A stretch of 55,769 nucleotides of DNA. Source: Burkholderiaceae bacterium. Lineage in GTDB: Bacteria; Pseudomonadota; Gammaproteobacteria; Burkholderiales; Burkholderiaceae_D. The position numbers and the translations under genes were made by a program. The stretch's first letter is position 1. Every line of letters starts with the position of its first letter. Positions 29,772-39,921 of this stretch are shown here, one piece after another. The stretch lies in NCBI GenBank assembly GCA_018882935.1, contig VERA01000010.1, positions 1 through 55,769 of the forward strand, given 5' to 3'. The notes beneath the pieces are model-generated. The model saw only the letters and a list, made by a program, of their open reading frames with translations, had not been told where the DNA came from and made no database searches.

Positions 29772-30599
29772 TTATTCTCCTGCCTTATCAGCCGGTGCGG
29801 CCGCTGGCTCGGCCTTCTTGGCACGTACTCGCTTAGCCACTGGCACTGCTGGTGCCGCCTCGCCCGCTGGCTTGCGTGCGGTACGCGCTGCTGGCTTGCC
29901 ATCATCGCGTCGTGGCGCACGACGCTTGCGCTCGTCATCCACGGGTGTCTCAATGGTTGGGGTCTCACCACTTGCCAGTCGATCACCTTTGTAAACCCAC
30001 ACCTTGATGCCAATGATGCCGTAGGTGGTTTCGGCTTCACCGAAGCCGTAGTCAATATCAGCGCGCAGCGTATGCAGCGGCACGCGACCTTCGCGGTACC
30101 ACTCGGTGCGGGCGATCTCGATACCGTTCAAACGACCGGAAGACATGATCTTGATGCCTTGAGCGCCCAGACGCATTGCGTTTTGCATGGCACGCTTCAT
30201 GGCGCGGCGGAACATGATGCGCTTCTCAAGCTGCTGCGCGATCGAGTCGGCAATCAGTTGAGCATCGGTTTCAGGCTTGCGAATCTCTTCGATGTTGACG
30301 TGCACCGGCACGCCCATCATCTTGGCAAGAGAAGACTTCAGTACTTCGATGTCCTCACCCTTCTTACCAATCACAACACCAGGGCGTGAACTGAAAATGG
30401 TGATGCGCGCGTTCTTGGCTGGGCGTTCGATCAGTACACGACCCACCGACGCATTTTTTAACTTCTTACGCAAGAATGCACGAACCTTCAAGTCCTCGCC
30501 CAACATGTCAGCGAAGTTGCTGTTACCTGCATACCAGCGCGAACCCCAGTTACGCGTGACGGCTAGACGAAAGCCAGTCGGATGAATTTTCTGTCCCAT
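29772..30599 (-). CDS. rpsC: 30S ribosomal protein S3
   Basis: 275 residues. N-terminal KH domain ([24 protein letters not shown]) and C-terminal S3 domain ending near YKGDRL (residue 210). A further tail of about 65 residues is rich in Ala, Lys, Arg and Pro and looks disordered; such tails are common in Burkholderiales S3. S3 forms part of the mRNA entry helicase site. Confidence 0.97.
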   Translation of the reverse strand: MGQKIHPTGFRLAVTRNWGSRWYAGNSNFADMLGEDLKVRAFLRKKLKNASVGRVLIERPAKNARITIFSSRPGVVIGKKGEDIEVLKSSLAKMMGVPVHVNIEEIRKPETDAQLIADSIAQQLEKRIMFRRAMKRAMQNAMRLGAQGIKIMSSGRLNGIEIARTEWYREGRVPLHTLRADIDYGFGEAETTYGIIGIKVWVYKGDRLASGETPTIETPVDDERKRRAPRRDDGKPAARTARKPAGEAAPAVPVAKRVRAKKAEPAAAPADKAGE

Positions 30600-30609
30600 C
30601 GTGACTCCC

Positions 30610-30939
30610 TCAGTTACCGACCGTCACATAGATGTGACATGTTTGCTTGGAGATGCGATCGCCACGGCCCTTGGCTCGTGCGGTGAAGCGCTTCAGAACT
30701 GCGCCTTTTTCGACGAAGATGGTTTTCACCTTCAGTTCATCGATATCGGCACCGTCATTGTGTTCGGCGTTGGCAATTGCCGATTCCAGTACTTTCTTAA
30801 TCAGGAAAGCACCCTTTTTCGGGCTGAACGCAAGAATGTTCAGCGCCTGGTCGACCTTTTTCCCGCGGATCAGGTCAGCGACCAGTCGGCCTTTTTGTGC
30901 CGACAAGCGCGCGCTGCGGAGGCTGGCTTTGGTTTCCAT
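30610..30939 (-). CDS. rplV: 50S ribosomal protein L22
   Basis: 109 residues ([73 protein letters not shown]). The long beta hairpin lines the exit tunnel and is a site of macrolide resistance changes in other species. Confidence 0.98.
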   Translation of the reverse strand: METKASLRSARLSAQKGRLVADLIRGKKVDQALNILAFSPKKGAFLIKKVLESAIANAEHNDGADIDELKVKTIFVEKGAVLKRFTARAKGRGDRISKQTCHIYVTVGN

Positions 30940-30948
30940 ATCAGGACC

Positions 30949-31224
30949 TTATTTTTTCGCTTTCTTGTCGGCGGCGTGACCTTTGAACGTACGGGTCAGC
31001 GCAAACTCACCGAGCTTGTGACCGACCATGTTCTCGGAAACGTAGACCGGCACATGCTGTTTGCCGTTGTGCACCGCGATCGTCAGGCCGATGAAATCCG
31101 GCATGATGGTCGAGCGGCGCGACCATGTCTTGATGGGCTTTTTGTCGCGACTCGCCTGAGCGGTCTCAACTTTTTTCAGCAAATGGGCGTCGCAGAACGG
31201 CCCCTTTTTAAGTGAACGTGCCAT
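30949..31224 (-). CDS. rpsS: 30S ribosomal protein S19
   Basis: 91 residues starting [20 protein letters not shown]; motifs [48 protein letters not shown] are invariant S19 features. Lies in the 30S head. Confidence 0.98.
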   Translation of the reverse strand: MARSLKKGPFCDAHLLKKVETAQASRDKKPIKTWSRRSTIMPDFIGLTIAVHNGKQHVPVYVSENMVGHKLGEFALTRTFKGHAADKKAKK

Positions 31225-31234
31225 CTATTACCCC

Positions 31235-32062
31235 TTATTTCTTGCCGCGACGCGAGACAATCATCGACGTCGTACGCTTGTTGCGACGCGTCTTCTTGCC
31301 TTTGGTCTGCTGACCCCATGGCGATACCGGATGGCGGCCAGCAGCGGTTCTGCCTTCACCACCACCATGCGGGTGATCGATTGGGTTCATTGCAACACCG
31401 CGAACGGTCGGGCGAATACCGCGCCAACGCGTCGCACCCGCTTTACCGATCTTGCGCAGGTTGTGCTCACCGTTACCGACTTCGCCGATGGTGGCACGGC
31501 ACTCAACGTGAATGCGGCGCACTTCGCCTGAACGCAAACGCACCTGTGCGTAGATGCCTTCACGCGCCATCAATACGACGGCAGCACCTGCGGTACGCGC
31601 AATCTGCGCACCCTTACCGGGCATCATTTCAACGCAGTGCATAGTGGTACCGACCGGAATATTCCGGATAGGCAGACAATTACCGGCTTTGATCGGTGCC
31701 TCTGAACCGCTCATGAGCTGGTCGCCCACGGCAACGCCTTTAGGAGCGATGATGTAGCGACGCTCACCGTCGGCGTAGCAGAGCAAGGCGATGTTTGCGC
31801 TGCGGTTTGGATCGTATTCGAGGCGCTCGACCTTGGCCGCGATGCCGTCTTTGTTGCGACGGAAATCGACGACACGGTAGTGATGCTTGTGACCACCGCC
31901 GAGATGACGGGTGGTAATGTGACCGTTGTTATTGCGGCCCGCTGATTTCGATTTCTTTTCGATCAGACCCGCAAACGGACGCCCCTTGTGAAGGTCTGGA
32001 TTGACCACCTTCACCATGCCACGGCGGCCAGGCGAGGTCGGCTTTAGCTTAACGAGTGCCAT
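31235..32062 (-). CDS. rplB: 50S ribosomal protein L2
   Basis: 275 residues. RNA-binding core and the C-terminal motif [18 protein letters not shown] near the peptidyl transferase centre, with a basic tail [21 protein letters not shown]. Its start overlaps the rplW stop by one base (TAATG). Confidence 0.98.
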   Translation of the reverse strand: MALVKLKPTSPGRRGMVKVVNPDLHKGRPFAGLIEKKSKSAGRNNNGHITTRHLGGGHKHHYRVVDFRRNKDGIAAKVERLEYDPNRSANIALLCYADGERRYIIAPKGVAVGDQLMSGSEAPIKAGNCLPIRNIPVGTTMHCVEMMPGKGAQIARTAGAAVVLMAREGIYAQVRLRSGEVRRIHVECRATIGEVGNGEHNLRKIGKAGATRWRGIRPTVRGVAMNPIDHPHGGGEGRTAAGRHPVSPWGQQTKGKKTRRNKRTTSMIVSRRGKK

Positions 32063-32379
32063 TACTTAGCCTCCTCGGTGAAGTTGATTTCCTGACCCGG
32101 CTTGAGCGAGACGAATGCGCGGCGGGTATGGTTGCGGCGGCCAACAAAGCGGCCAGTACGCTTGACCTTGCCCGCACGGTTCGCCACTTGAACTGAGGCG
32201 ACTTCAACCTTGAACAACATTTCTACCGCAGCCTTGATCTCGGGCTTGGTAGCATCTTGCGTGACGAGAAAAACCACCTGCTCGTTTTTCTCGGCGACGA
32301 AAGTCGCCTTCTCCGAAATTACAGGCGCAAGCAGCACCTTCATCAGGCGCTCTTCATTGTGTTTGATGACCGCGCTCAT
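32062..32379 (-). CDS. rplW: 50S ribosomal protein L23
   Basis: 105 residues; motifs [24 protein letters not shown] and [25 protein letters not shown]23 is the docking site for trigger factor and SRP at the tunnel exit. Overlaps rplD by 4 bases (ATGA) and rplB by 1. Confidence 0.98.
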   Translation of the reverse strand: MSAVIKHNEERLMKVLLAPVISEKATFVAEKNEQVVFLVTQDATKPEIKAAVEMLFKVEVASVQVANRAGKVKRTGRFVGRRNHTRRAFVSLKPGQEINFTEEAK

Positions 32380-32996
32380 GCCAGCATCTCCTCAATCTTT
32401 GCCAGCGCCGGCTTGGTGATCAGCACTTTTTTGTAAAACACCAGCGAAAGCGGATCAGCATGACGCGGCTCACAAACCAGCACGTTCGGCAGGTTGCGCG
32501 AAGCCAGCAGCAAGTTTTCATCCAGATGGTCAGTAATCACCATTACGGAATCCAAACCCATGCCTTTCAGTTTTTGCGCTAGCAGCTTGGTTTTAGGCGC
32601 CTCGAGGGACAACTCCTCGATGACCGACAACCTGTCATCGCGGGCAAGCTGCGACAAAATCGAGCAAAGACCTGCGCGGTACATCTTCTTGTTGACCTTG
32701 TGCGAAAAATTCTCGTCAGGCGTATTAGGGAACGTGCGACCACCTCCGCGCCAGATCGGCGACGACGACATACCAGCACGTGCACGGCCGGTACCTTTTT
32801 GACGCCAAGGCTTCTTGGTGGTGTGTGAAACTTCTTCACGGTCTTTTTGCTTGCGGTTACCACTGCGCGCATTGGCTTGGTACGCAACAACGATCTGATG
32901 AATCAGCGCTTCGTTGTAGTCACGACCAAAAATCGTGTCGGGTGCGGCAACGTTCGATGAGGCTTGGCCTTGCGCATTCAGGAGTTTAAGTTCCAT
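32376..32996 (-). CDS. rplD: 50S ribosomal protein L4
   Basis: 206 residues; tunnel loop [45 protein letters not shown] is the extended, conserved part. In Escherichia coli L4 also represses its own S10 operon. Three bases after rplC. Confidence 0.98.
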   Translation of the reverse strand: MELKLLNAQGQASSNVAAPDTIFGRDYNEALIHQIVVAYQANARSGNRKQKDREEVSHTTKKPWRQKGTGRARAGMSSSPIWRGGGRTFPNTPDENFSHKVNKKMYRAGLCSILSQLARDDRLSVIEELSLEAPKTKLLAQKLKGMGLDSVMVITDHLDENLLLASRNLPNVLVCEPRHADPLSLVFYKKVLITKPALAKIEEMLA

Positions 32997-32999
32997 GGC

Positions 33000-33656
33000 T
33001 TAGGCTCCCTTCACAGCTTTGGCTTTAACAGCCGGGAATACCACCACATCACCGTTTTTCGCACCCGGGACTGCGCCCTTGATCAGGATCAGCTGACGCT
33101 CAGCATCAACACGTGCGACTTCCAGATTTTGTACAGTGCGGGTGACATCACCCATGTGACCGGTCATACGCTTGCCGGGGAAAACACGGCCCGGATCCTG
33201 CGCCATACCGATAGAACCCGGCACATTGTGAGAGCGCGAGTTACCGTGGCTGGCACGCCCTGAGGCGAAGTTGTAGCGCTTGATGGTGCCAGCGTAACCC
33301 TTACCAATGGTGACGCCCTGCACGTCGACCTTCTGACCGGCCTCGAACAGGCTGACTGCCAGCGTGTCACCCGGCTTGAATTCAGCCGCTTTGGCTGCGT
33401 CGACGCGGAATTCTTTAAGGACAGTTCCCGCCTCGACGCCGGCTTTGGCAAGATGGCCAGCAGCGGCTTTGTTGACGCGGGAGGGGCGGCGCTTTCCGAA
33501 AGTAACCTGAACGGCTGCATAGCCATCGGTTTCCGGCGTTTTGATCTGCGTCACGCGGTTGTCAGAGACATCCACCACGGTGACCGGGATTGAATCCCCA
33601 TCATCCGTAAAGATGCGCATCATGCCAACCTTGCGACCGAGAAGGCCCAGGCTCAT
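33000..33656 (-). CDS. rplC: 50S ribosomal protein L3
   Basis: 218 residues from the ATG at 33656 ([20 protein letters not shown]), with GGAG eight bases upstream; a frame to 33674 adds six residues. Motif [17 protein letters not shown] followed by [14 protein letters not shown]; Met occupies the place that I recall as the methylated Gln150 of Escherichia coli L3. Preceded by a 156-base gap with its own promoter-like sequence. Confidence 0.97.
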   Translation of the reverse strand: MSLGLLGRKVGMMRIFTDDGDSIPVTVVDVSDNRVTQIKTPETDGYAAVQVTFGKRRPSRVNKAAAGHLAKAGVEAGTVLKEFRVDAAKAAEFKPGDTLAVSLFEAGQKVDVQGVTIGKGYAGTIKRYNFASGRASHGNSRSHNVPGSIGMAQDPGRVFPGKRMTGHMGDVTRTVQNLEVARVDAERQLILIKGAVPGAKNGDVVVFPAVKAKAVKGA

Positions 33657-33708
33657 TGTTTTCTCCATTCCCACCTTCGATTGGGCGGGGCTGTGTTTAG
33701 AAATTCAG

Positions 33709-33736
33709 TTGGTCAAAAGCGCTTGCGCTCGACCAA
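33709..33736 (-). other. Hairpin in the rplC leader
   Basis: TTGGTC-GAGCGC-AA-GCGCT-...-GACCAA: outer arms of 6 bases and inner arms of 5 (AGCGC/GCGCT) around a 2-base turn. It starts about 7 bases after the -10 box at 33744-33749, so it would form the 5' end of that transcript. Confidence 0.55.
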
Positions 33737-33743
33737 GCCGAAA

Positions 33744-33772
33744 ATTATATCGTGAGACGAAGGTTTCTACAA
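33744..33772 (-). promoter_or_regulatory. Promoter between rpsJ and rplC
   Basis: On the minus strand TTGTAG (33767-33772), a 17-base spacer and a perfect TATAAT (33744-33749). It would give a second transcript of the S10 group starting with rplC, with a leader of about 80 bases. Confidence 0.65.
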
Positions 33773-33812
33773 CCCAGCCAGCATCCGCCCCAAGATTAAT
33801 GCTTATTTGTTA

Positions 33813-34124
33813 CTACTGCAGCTTGATCTCGACATCGACGCCTGCTGGAAGATCCAGCTTCATGAGCGCATCGACTGTCTTGTCGGTCGGATCAACAATA
33901 TCCATCAAACGCTGATGGGTACGAATCTCGAACTGGTCACGGGAGCTTTTGTTCACATGCGGTGAACGCAGCACGTCCCAGCGTTGTATGCGAGTTGGTA
34001 AGGGTACCGGACCTTTAACCACAGCACCGGTGCGCTTCGCGGTATCGACGATCTCCAGCGCTGATTGATCGATGAGACGATAGTCAAACGCTTTCAGTCG
34101 GATACGTATCTTCTGCTTTTCCAT
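33813..34124 (-). CDS. rpsJ: 30S ribosomal protein S10 (NusE)
   Basis: 103 residues starting [35 protein letters not shown]-terminal [32 protein letters not shown]10 is also NusE, the antitermination partner of NusB and link between ribosome and NusG. Lies 78 bases after tuf. Confidence 0.98.
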   Translation of the reverse strand: MEKQKIRIRLKAFDYRLIDQSALEIVDTAKRTGAVVKGPVPLPTRIQRWDVLRSPHVNKSSRDQFEIRTHQRLMDIVDPTDKTVDALMKLDLPAGVDVEIKLQ

Positions 34125-34144
34125 GTTGCTTCCTTAAAGAGCGG

Positions 34145-34196
34145 GCCGCGGGCACTTAAACCCGCGGCATTGGTTCAGTCATTCGGCGAACCGAAA
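34145..34196 (-). other. Two hairpins in the tuf-rpsJ spacer
   Basis: First (reading leftwards) TTCGG-TTCG-CCGAA at 34196-34183, then GCCGCGGG / CCCGCGGC at 34168-34145 with an 8-base loop. No strong T-run follows, so these look like leader or processing structures ahead of rpsJ, not a full stop after tuf. Confidence 0.55.
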
Positions 34197-34202
34197 CAGC
34201 AA

Positions 34203-35393
<1,191 letters not shown>

Positions 35394-35459
35394 CATGTAC
35401 TCCTAACGAATTGATGAGAATGATCAGGCACACGCCCGACTGTACTGACAAACGAACAC

Positions 35460-35534
<75 letters not shown>

Positions 35535-35580
35535 GCTACTGCAAGCCGCCCGTTTACCACACAACGAGCAAGCAAATTCC

Positions 35581-35654
35581 TGGAGCGGGTGAAGGGAATC
35601 GAACCCTCGTCTTAAGCTTGGAAGGCTTCAGCTCTACCATTGAGCTACACCCGC
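35581..35654 (-). tRNA. tRNA-Gly (anticodon TCC)
   Basis: Acceptor GCGGGTG pairs with CACCCGC; D arm TAGCTCAATGGTAGAGC; anticodon loop CTTCCAA; T loop GTTCGATTCC; encoded CCA. Middle gene of the Tyr-Gly-Thr-tuf unit. Confidence 0.97.
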
Positions 35655-35714
35655 AAGGGCGACCAACACTGCCGCTCACTATTTAAAGCACCGCGAAGTC
35701 TTTCGACTCGCTCC

Positions 35715-35800
35715 TGGTGGTGGGGGCTGGATTCGAACCAGCGTACTCGCAAGAGGGCAGATTTACAGTCTGCTGCCATTAACCACTCGGCCACCCCACC
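35715..35800 (-). tRNA. tRNA-Tyr (anticodon GTA)
   Basis: Acceptor GGTGGGG pairs with CCCCACC; anticodon loop CTGTAAA; a long class II variable arm follows; T loop GTTCGAATCC; encoded CCA. First gene of the tRNA-tuf transcription unit, 14 bases after the -10 box. Confidence 0.97.
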
Positions 35801-35814
35801 GCAGGGAACCGCTT

Positions 35815-35843
35815 ACTATAGTGGAAAACACGAGGAGCGTCAA
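35815..35843 (-). promoter_or_regulatory. Strong sigma-70 promoter of the tRNA-tuf-ribosomal cluster
   Basis: Minus-strand TTGACG (35838-35843), exactly 17 bases, then TATAGT (35815-35820); transcription would start about 6-8 bases before tRNA-Tyr. This is probably the main promoter feeding tuf and, by read-through, rpsJ and beyond. Confidence 0.85.
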
Positions 35844-35908
35844 TTGTCATAATGCGCCGCTTGCCCGTTTTCTGAAAGCGGCCGCTCACTTCGCCGCCGC
35901 TTCCGCGC

Positions 35909-36112
35909 TCAGATTAATTTGGTCAACGTCGCCGCCAAAAAGGCCAGCAAAGACCACAGCAATGCCGAGCCGAAAGGCAGGCAAAAATCGATACCTTTAA
36001 ACCGGAATCGGAAATCGCCGGGCAAGCGGCCAACCCAAAGTCGCTTTAAAAACGGCAAAAGTGGATAAAACACCGCTAAAAGTGCGAAAGTGAATGCAAC
36101 CCAACGTATCAT
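35909..36112 (-). CDS. DUF2905 family small membrane protein (copy 2)
   Basis: 67 residues, two transmembrane helices (about 5-22 and 45-65) joined by the DUF2905 signature GRLPGDFRFRFKG, then FCLPFGSALLWSLL. No function is known for the family. Lies 4 bases after a second DUF2905 gene with which it shares GRLPGD and the second helix. Stop is 66 bases from the tRNA promoter. Confidence 0.85.
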   Translation of the reverse strand: MIRWVAFTFALLAVFYPLLPFLKRLWVGRLPGDFRFRFKGIDFCLPFGSALLWSLLAFLAATLTKLI

Positions 36113-36116
36113 GCGA

Positions 36117-36308
36117 TTAAATCAGGCGTCCAAGAAGCAAAAATACCGCTGTCAGGACAAGGGTCGATGCAAAGGGAAGCCGGATTTTCCATCCAAAAAT
36201 ACTGAAATTCAGATCGCCCGGCAGCCGCCCGAGGCCCATCCGCTCCAGCCAAGGCAACAGCGAAGACAGCAGCACCAGCGCCAGGAAGATAACAATAAAC
36301 CAACGCAT
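36117..36308 (-). CDS. DUF2905 family small membrane protein (copy 1)
   Basis: 63 residues with the same two-helix layout and the motif GRLPGDLNFSIFGWKIRLPFASTLVLTAVFLLLGRLI, the classical form of DUF2905. The gene is followed 4 bases later by a diverged paralogue, suggesting tandem duplication and a two-gene unit. Function unknown; inner-membrane location inferred from the helices. Confidence 0.88.
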   Translation of the reverse strand: MRWFIVIFLALVLLSSLLPWLERMGLGRLPGDLNFSIFGWKIRLPFASTLVLTAVFLLLGRLI

Positions 36309-36351
36309 CTGTGAAGCTTCAATCTAGTGAGGCGTTAACGAAGATAGCAAG

Positions 36352-37491
36352 TTACAGCCGGTAGCTCTGATCGATGTTTTGAAAACTTGCAGGTACTTCT
36401 ATTCGGTCGACTAACAACAGGGCCTTGAACAGTTCGCCCATCTCGGCAGGTGAGGTGAGTTTTTGTACTGCATTTGACAAGGGCAACCAATGATGAGGGT
36501 CCGTCACCGGCTGCCCCGCCAACAAATTCGGCAGACCGGCGCCGATCAGAAAGGCGGCTTGGCTCATATAAAACCCCACCCCAAGGCCGGCACTTAATCC
36601 GGCACGCGCCATCGCGCTGAAATCAACATGACTCGTAATGTCCTGCAAACCCGGCAGATAAAACGGGTCGGCATGCGCGTGATGACGGTAGTGGCACATC
36701 AGTGTTCCACCCGAGCGTTGCGGCAGATAGTACTCCGAGGCGGGAAATCCATAATCAATCATCAGCGCGGCGCCGCCGTCACCGGCGCGCAGCATGTCGC
36801 CCAGCATACGCAGAAAACCGGCTTGTTGCGGATGAATTTCGGTCAAATACTCATCGGGCAGATGGCTCGCCTCAGGTATTTGCTCGGTGAGGTCCGGCAA
36901 GCAGTCCCGGTCTGCAAATACAAACCGCTGATCATCCAACGCAACCCCACGCTCAAGCCAATGGCCACCTCGCTTGATCAACAGCTGAACTGGCATTGCA
37001 TCGAGTACCTCGTTCGCAATCACAAGACCGCTAAACGCCGTAGGGGGCTTATCCAGCCATTCAATCTGCGAGAAATTCGCTAATGCCTGCTGTTGCCGGG
37101 CACGCAGCTCGCTAGAGACCTCGACAATTTGGTAGCTGGCGACAGCCGTGCCTGAACCTGCCGCAGCGCTCAGTAAATCGTGCGCCAACTTGCCTGTACC
37201 CGCCCCGAACTCAAGCAAGCGCAAAGGGGCGGGGCCGAGCAGCTCAGCAGCGAATCTTGCTAAGGTCGCGCCAAACAGCGGGCTGATTTCTGGCGCAGTT
37301 GTAAAATCGCCGTCCTTGCCGAGTTTGACAGCGCCGCCAGCGTAATAGCCAAGGTCAGGCGTGTACAAAGCAAGCGCCATATAGTGGCTAAATGAGATCC
37401 AGCCGTCATTTGCCAGAATGATGTGCTGGATATGATGTTGTAAATCGCGCGAGGCTTGCAAAGCATCGGCAGAAGGATGCGGCAGTGACAT
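36352..37491 (-). CDS. MidA/NDUFAF7-like SAM-dependent methyltransferase
   Basis: 379 residues from the ATG at 37491 (MSLPHPSADALQASRDLQHH). The N-terminal GWISFSHYMALALYTPDLGYYAGG and FTTAPEISPLFGATLA are typical of the MidA/DUF185 family; SAM-binding motif I is LLEFGAGTGKLAHDLL. The mitochondrial relative NDUFAF7 methylates an arginine of complex I; the bacterial substrate is not established. The reading frame runs on to 37608 without a good ribosome site. Divergent from the reductase gene at 37631. Confidence 0.85.
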   Translation of the reverse strand: MSLPHPSADALQASRDLQHHIQHIILANDGWISFSHYMALALYTPDLGYYAGGAVKLGKDGDFTTAPEISPLFGATLARFAAELLGPAPLRLLEFGAGTGKLAHDLLSAAAGSGTAVASYQIVEVSSELRARQQQALANFSQIEWLDKPPTAFSGLVIANEVLDAMPVQLLIKRGGHWLERGVALDDQRFVFADRDCLPDLTEQIPEASHLPDEYLTEIHPQQAGFLRMLGDMLRAGDGGAALMIDYGFPASEYYLPQRSGGTLMCHYRHHAHADPFYLPGLQDITSHVDFSAMARAGLSAGLGVGFYMSQAAFLIGAGLPNLLAGQPVTDPHHWLPLSNAVQKLTSPAEMGELFKALLLVDRIEVPASFQNIDQSYRL

Positions 37492-37630
37492 GTGCGCTAT
37501 TGTAAGGAAGGTAGTACGGTCTGCGGCGGGCAAGCGCTGCCGAAGATCGAACATCAGATGAATCTCATTATGCTGCGCAAAAAAATCCGCCCTCACAAGA
37601 CATGCCACACCTCATCATCGATCGTTGAAC

Positions 37631-38398
37631 ATGCATAGCCCCCCCGGCAAAGTCGCGCTAGTCACCGGCGCCGCAAAACGGCTTGGTCGCGATATTGCGT
37701 TATCGTTGGCGCGAGATGGATGGGACATTGCCGTGCATTACCGTGCATCGGAGGCCGAGGCGTTTGATACGGTAGACCAGATCAAAACACTCGGGCGCAA
37801 CGCGGCTGCTATTCAATGTGATTTGTCGAACCAAGCGGAAACCCGGCTGCTGCTACCGCTAGCAATAAACCAACTCGGTCATATCAGCTGCGTCGTAAAC
37901 AGCGCCTCGCTATTTTCTTATGATGACGCGCAGTGCTTTGATCAGGCCAAACTCGATGCGCACATGCACAGCAACCTTGCTGCGCCCATCATGCTTGCAC
38001 AAGCACTGCATGCCGCCACACCCGATGGAGCTCAATCGGTCGTCATTAATCTGCTGGATCAGAAGCTATTCAATCTGAATCCTGATTTTTTGTCTTATAC
38101 GCTATCGAAAAGTGCGTTACACACGGCTACTACGCTGCTTGCGATGTCGCTGGCACCAAAGTTGCGCGTCGTAGGTTTGGCACCCGGGTTAACCTTGGTA
38201 TCGGGCGATCAGACAGCGTCGCAATTTGAAAAAGCGCATCAACAAACCGTACTCGGCAAAAGCAGCACCGCCGACGATATTGCGCAAGCCGTATGCTATT
38301 TGGCTAGCGCCCACGGAATCACTGGCACAACGCTCATCGTGGATGGCGGACAGCACCTTACTCCCTTACAGCGAGACGTAATGTTTCTCGCGAAATAA
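37631..38398 (+). CDS. Short-chain dehydrogenase/reductase, pteridine reductase-like (FolM type)
   Basis: 255 residues. Rossmann motif VTGAAKRLGRDIALSLA (the AKRLGR form is typical of pteridine reductases), NSAS in place of NNAG, and catalytic Tyr-x-x-x-Lys in YTLSKSAL; C-terminal DIAQAVCYLASAHGITGTTLIVDGGQHL. Probably reduces dihydro- to tetrahydropterins with NADPH. Next to folB, another pterin enzyme, which supports the assignment. ATG at 37631 preferred to a TTG six bases earlier. Confidence 0.85.
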   Translation: MHSPPGKVALVTGAAKRLGRDIALSLARDGWDIAVHYRASEAEAFDTVDQIKTLGRNAAAIQCDLSNQAETRLLLPLAINQLGHISCVVNSASLFSYDDAQCFDQAKLDAHMHSNLAAPIMLAQALHAATPDGAQSVVINLLDQKLFNLNPDFLSYTLSKSALHTATTLLAMSLAPKLRVVGLAPGLTLVSGDQTASQFEKAHQQTVLGKSSTADDIAQAVCYLASAHGITGTTLIVDGGQHLTPLQRDVMFLAK

Positions 38399-38428
38399 GG
38401 TCAATCAATTAATCTTTTACTCGTCAAC

Positions 38429-38827
38429 ATGAACTCTCTATTGATGCACCCTGCGCTGTCTGATTGCCGTCGCCTGTTCCTTCGTAATTTTCAAATCATG
38501 AGCAATATTGGTGTTCACGATTTCGAAAAACGCGGCGAACAAAGAGTACTGTTTAACGTAGAGTTATACGTACCGCTTGCCGATTCAACGCCGACACAAG
38601 ACGAGTTGCATGAAGTGCTTGATTACGATTTCATCCGCAATACAATTCAGCAACGCGTTTCGCAAGGTCATACGCACTTACAAGAAACGCTGTGCGATGA
38701 CATCGCAAAATCTTTGCTATTACACCCCAAGGTCCGTGCGGTTCAAGTGTCAACCCAAAAGCCGGATGTCTATCCTGATTGTGATGCCGTGGGCGTCGAG
38801 GTACTTCACTTTAAGAATTCATCATGA
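38429..38827 (+). CDS. folB: Dihydroneopterin aldolase
   Basis: 132 residues; converts dihydroneopterin to 6-hydroxymethyl-dihydropterin in folate synthesis. T-fold motifs [47 protein letters not shown] and the active-site lysine segment [19 protein letters not shown]. The N-terminus is about 12 residues longer than the usual start. Stop overlaps the ttcA start by 4 bases. Confidence 0.93.
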   Translation: MNSLLMHPALSDCRRLFLRNFQIMSNIGVHDFEKRGEQRVLFNVELYVPLADSTPTQDELHEVLDYDFIRNTIQQRVSQGHTHLQETLCDDIAKSLLLHPKVRAVQVSTQKPDVYPDCDAVGVEVLHFKNSS

Positions 38828-39732
38828 GTAGCGCCAACATGAGTAGCATCACCGCGCGACAAGCAGAAAAAATCGCTTACGAGAATAACAAGCTGCACAA
38901 GCGGCTATGTCGTTTGGTAGGGCAAGCGATCGGCGACTTCAACATGATTGAAGCGGGCGACAAAGTCATGGTGTGCTTGTCGGGGGGCAAAGACAGCTAT
39001 GCGTTGCTCGATATTCTGCTCACGCTACGTGAGCGCGCACCGATCGACTTTGACATTGTTGCGGTCAATCTCGACCAAAAACAGCCTGGCTTTCCTGCTG
39101 ATGTACTGCCCAGCTATTTACGCAGCATCGATGTGCCGTTTCATATCGAGACGCAGGATACGTACAGCATCGTCAAGCGCCTAATCCCCGAAGGAAAAAC
39201 AACCTGTTCGCTTTGCTCGCGTCTGCGCCGGGGCATTCTTTACCGAGTCGCCGGCGAACTGGGGGCAACTAAGATCGCACTCGGCCACCATCGCGATGAC
39301 ATTATCGAGACGTTTTTCTTGAATATGTTTTTCGGCAGTAAACTAAAAGCAATGCCGCCCAAGCTGCAGTCCGATGATGGTAAACATATCGTGATCCGCC
39401 CCATGGCTTATGTGCGTGAAGCTGATACCGAGCGCTACGCTGCGCTGCGCCAGTTTCCGATTATTCCTTGTGACCTGTGTGGCAGTCAGGAAAATCTGCA
39501 ACGTAAACAGATCAAGGGGATGCTGCGCGAATGGGAGAAAAAATACCCGGGGCGCGTAGAAAATATTTTTTCATCACTGACAACAGTAGTGCCTTCCCAT
39601 TTGATGGATCGCTCCTTATTTGAATTTGCCTCATTAGCAGCAACCGGGGTGGCAGATAAAAATGGCGACATCGCTTTCGACGATGAGCCCTGCGCGCCAC
39701 CACAAGCATCGATCGTGACAATTCATGCTTGA
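38824..39732 (+). CDS. ttcA: tRNA 2-thiocytidine(32) synthetase TtcA
   Basis: 302 residues. PP-loop ATPase motif SGGKDS at 53-58; cysteine pairs Cys128/Cys131 and Cys216/Cys219, three of which bind the [4Fe-4S] cluster that carries sulfur. Thiolates C32 of tRNA using ATP and cysteine-derived sulfur. Start at 38824 overlaps folB; another ATG lies 5 codons later. Confidence 0.96.
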   Translation: MSSANMSSITARQAEKIAYENNKLHKRLCRLVGQAIGDFNMIEAGDKVMVCLSGGKDSYALLDILLTLRERAPIDFDIVAVNLDQKQPGFPADVLPSYLRSIDVPFHIETQDTYSIVKRLIPEGKTTCSLCSRLRRGILYRVAGELGATKIALGHHRDDIIETFFLNMFFGSKLKAMPPKLQSDDGKHIVIRPMAYVREADTERYAALRQFPIIPCDLCGSQENLQRKQIKGMLREWEKKYPGRVENIFSSLTTVVPSHLMDRSLFEFASLAATGVADKNGDIAFDDEPCAPPQASIVTIHA

Positions 39733-39921
39733 GAACGAATGCATGAGATTCTATGGTTGAGAACATGGGCGTACGAGCGCAGACATACAGCGCCAAGGTC
39801 TATCGTGCAGTTTCGGGTCGGCCAGCTTGAGCGCTCGTAAACTAGTAGCGCCCTGCACGCCTCAAGGTGCATTTACAGCAAGCACGCGTGCTAGAATTTT
39901 GAATCTCTTTTCGCGCTCCCT

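Noticed and set aside
35844..35908. Terminator between the DUF2905 genes and the tRNA promoter
   Set aside because: AAGCGG/CCGCTT can pair but no T-run follows on the minus strand, so I do not call it.
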